A stretch of DNA of 7,502 nt from Promethearchaeota archaeon CR_4 (GTDB taxonomy: Archaea > Asgardarchaeota > Lokiarchaeia > Sigyniarchaeales > CR-4), in the NCBI GenBank assembly GCA_001940655.1, contig MBAA01000071.1, positions 7,294 through 14,795 on the forward strand, read 5' to 3'. The position numbers and the translations under genes are program-made. Every line of letters begins with the position of its first letter. The first letter of the stretch is position 1. Of the stretch, positions 5,555 to 7,502 are shown one piece after another. A model generated the notes under the pieces. That model searched no databases, had not been told where the DNA came from, and worked only from the letters and a program-made list of their open reading frames with translations.

Positions 5555-5576
5555 ACCCAACTTTCAGACCAAAAAG

Positions 5577-5583
5577 TTATATT
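5577..5583 (+). promoter_or_regulatory. TATA-like promoter box of the winged-helix/TPR gene
   Basis: TTATATT preceded by an A-rich stretch (AAAAAG) that could serve as the TFB-recognition element. It is about 46-52 bases before ATG 5629. Transcription would start near 5607, giving a leader of about 20 bases that contains the GAGGG ribosome binding site at 5618-5622. Confidence 0.42.
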
Positions 5584-5628
5584 GAAGTTTATCAAGTATC
5601 AACTTAGAATCTAAATTGAGGGAATTAT

Positions 5629-7502
5629 ATGGCAAGCTCGAACGAAGTGAATTTTCCTCCGGAAGAATTGTTTAAGTCAGCAACTAATAAATCTCCAAAT
5701 TACGAGTCCCTCATCCTTTGGATGTTAAACAATAACGAAGTATGTTCGTGGGCGAATTTTTCCGAAAAAATTAGTCCTGCGACACTCTCGTATTACTTGA
5801 AACAATTGCGAGAATTTGGATATATCCTAAAACTCAAGCGGAGTCTTTACAAGATTACACCGAGTGGAAGGATAAAATTCACTGAGATCACCACCACCCG
5901 CGAACCCAAGGAACGTAAATTAAGTTTTCCCCCGGACACGATTTTACGCAGGAGAAATTACGAACACATCATCTTGTGGACGTGCTACAACAATTATTCG
6001 TGCAAGTGGTCGGATTTCCGTGAAAAACCCCTCCTCATCAACCAGTCATCGTTGTCAAAAGCAATCAGAAATCTCTTGAACAGGGGGTTCATCAGGAAAG
6101 ATGACCGGGATTATCAAATTACCCAAGCGGGAAAATCAGAATACACGCAAATGTTACAATTATATGATCTTGACAGACAATCACTTTTGGAAGAAGAAAC
6201 AAGAAGAATCGAGGAAATCACGAAATTAACCATCAAATTCTTCGATCAAAATCACATCACTGACTCCGAAATCAAGTTTCGATTCCTCACGAATGCGTTA
6301 AAACTGGATTATGATAGGCTCAAGCACTTGTTATCCCGAGAAGATTTCAATAAGATTCTCTTATTTCTCGCCATCAATCATCCCAATAGTTACCCGGAAC
6401 ATTCATCTTCGTCAGAATTTGCTGCAAAATATGCCATCGAACAACGTGTACTTGATTACTACACGTATGAGTTTGTTGAATCGAAATCTAACTTATATTC
6501 CACCACATTCTTCACGATTCAGGACGACCGAGGAAATCCCTACTATTTTCAGGTTGGGGAAAAGCTTGAAAACATCCTGCGTGCATTAGTCGAGGATCAC
6601 GTCACTAAATTCACTTACTTAAATAAATTGTACGAAGGTGACAAAGGAAAACCTTCGTCAACTTTTGCACGGATTGTTTCGCAAATTGTGCAAGATTGTT
6701 GCACCTCCCTCTTCCACCAGAACTTTTCTGAGTCTTTGCGCAAGTTTCTACCGCACTACATTGAATACTTAGCCTACAAAGTAGAATCACAAAAACCGAT
6801 GACAACCCCGCTAAATAAGTTAGAAAGTTTCGCCTGGCTCACCATTCCAGAAGTCTTCCAGTCATCCAAGCTACTCCAAGAAGTCGATGTTTGTTCATCG
6901 CAGTGCGAGGGTGAGGTATTTGCCTACAATCTTATTCCAGAACTCTTGAATGTCCTCCCCCCGCTCTTTGCATCTCCGATGGATGTATTTAGTGATCCAG
7001 AAAAAACAACCAAACAAGTAGACAAATTGCTCCACGATAATCCAGATCAACCTGCTCTTATACTAACAAAGGGCATTCTTTTGTTTTCGGACAAGCAAAA
7101 GTGTGTAGAAGCCCTCGAAGTTATAAAACATGGAATCGCAACCAACCCGACAGATCCTAACTTACGTCTCCTTCAAATAATTGCCCTTAATAAGTTGAAA
7201 CATTTCAGTGAAATCCTAAATATATTGGAGGATGAATCCTCTTCAAACAATCTTTCGAAGGACATAGATACTCGGGTAGCGGTTTTATTCCTAAAGGCCT
7301 ATGCACTTCTTTCTCTCGGAGATATCAACTCTGCCATAGATATTGCTGACGAGATGCTAAAAAAGAACTCAAATCATTCGCTCGCACACTTTTTGAAGGC
7401 GATTATTAGTGGGTACGATTTAATTTACGAATATTTGCCTGAACACACAACGAAGGAGAATTTCTTAGGTGAAATTAACAGGGCTATCGAATTTGATAAA
7501 AC
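5629..7502 (+). CDS. Tandem winged-helix, TPR-repeat protein, probable transcription regulator (partial, runs off the right edge)
   Basis: The frame opens at ATG 5629, with GAGGG (5618-5622) six bases upstream, and stays open for 624 codons to the window end. Two winged-helix units are in tandem: unit 1 at about 24-86 (NYESLILWMLNNNEVCSWANF ... YKITPSGRIKF) and unit 2 at about 110-172 (NYEHIILWTCYNNYSCKWSDF ... YQITQAGKSEY). They match each other at NYE-x-x-ILW, NN-x-x-C-x-W-x-x-F, S-x-LS, the recognition helix and YxIT-x-x-G, so the pair arose by duplication. A long helical middle follows (about 180-450). TPR-like helix pairs begin near 474 (ALILTKGILLF...ALEVIKHGIATNP) and continue at about 549-582. 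No enzyme motif or membrane segment is seen. The layout suggests MarR/PadR-like DNA binding with a protein-interaction tail. This architecture recalls proteins I associate with Asgard archaea. Ligand and targets are unknown. Confidence 0.85.
   Translation, partial: MASSNEVNFPPEELFKSATNKSPNYESLILWMLNNNEVCSWANFSEKISPATLSYYLKQLREFGYILKLKRSLYKITPSGRIKFTEITTTREPKERKLSFPPDTILRRRNYEHIILWTCYNNYSCKWSDFREKPLLINQSSLSKAIRNLLNRGFIRKDDRDYQITQAGKSEYTQMLQLYDLDRQSLLEEETRRIEEITKLTIKFFDQNHITDSEIKFRFLTNALKLDYDRLKHLLSREDFNKILLFLAINHPNSYPEHSSSSEFAAKYAIEQRVLDYYTYEFVESKSNLYSTTFFTIQDDRGNPYYFQVGEKLENILRALVEDHVTKFTYLNKLYEGDKGKPSSTFARIVSQIVQDCCTSLFHQNFSESLRKFLPHYIEYLAYKVESQKPMTTPLNKLESFAWLTIPEVFQSSKLLQEVDVCSSQCEGEVFAYNLIPELLNVLPPLFASPMDVFSDPEKTTKQVDKLLHDNPDQPALILTKGILLFSDKQKCVEALEVIKHGIATNPTDPNLRLLQIIALNKLKHFSEILNILEDESSSNNLSKDIDTRVAVLFLKAYALLSLGDINSAIDIADEMLKKNSNHSLAHFLKAIISGYDLIYEYLPEHTTKENFLGEINRAIEFDK

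Overview
The window looks like a piece of an archaeal chromosome, most likely from an Asgard (Promethearchaeota, Lokiarchaeia-like) lineage. This is an inference. It rests mainly on the long right-edge gene, whose tandem winged-helix plus TPR layout resembles proteins I associate with Asgard genomes. Supporting signs are AT-rich promoter boxes placed as archaeal TATA boxes, short 5' leaders with GAGG-type ribosome binding sites, T-run ends without GC hairpins, and moderate-to-low GC content. No RNA gene, insertion sequence or CRISPR array was seen.

Layout from left to right. Positions 1-283 hold the 5' part of a minus-strand gene that runs off the left edge and is unrecognised. Positions 284-776 are a non-coding gap with a small inverted repeat and a pyrimidine-rich tract. 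Positions 777-1849 hold a minus-strand redox pair: msrB (methionine-R-sulfoxide reductase) followed by a flavodoxin-like gene, with two candidate micro-ORFs in the short space between them. An intergenic region of about 300 bases with a 13-base palindrome separates this pair from a plus-strand gene for a six-helix membrane protein of unknown function (2174-3094). That gene converges on a minus-strand pair: an AlkC-like DNA alkylation repair protein (4164-5126), followed after about 40 bases by an alpha/beta hydrolase of the monoacylglycerol-lipase type (3131-4120). A 91-residue orphan gene (5172-5447, minus) lies just upstream of the repair gene. It is divergent from the right-edge gene (5629 to beyond 7502, plus), which encodes a two-winged-helix, TPR-containing probable transcription regulator.

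How the parts may fit together. MsrB and flavodoxin suggest a protein-repair and redox function, and the AlkC-like protein suggests DNA damage repair, so the neighbourhood has a loose damage-repair flavour. The 181-base divergent region at 5448-5628 is the best regulatory candidate. It has a TATA-like box facing each gene and, between them, a perfect 14-base palindrome inside a cluster of CGAAGTTCA half-sites. The simplest reading is that the winged-helix/TPR protein, or another regulator, binds there and controls both the orphan gene and its own gene. That link is an inference.
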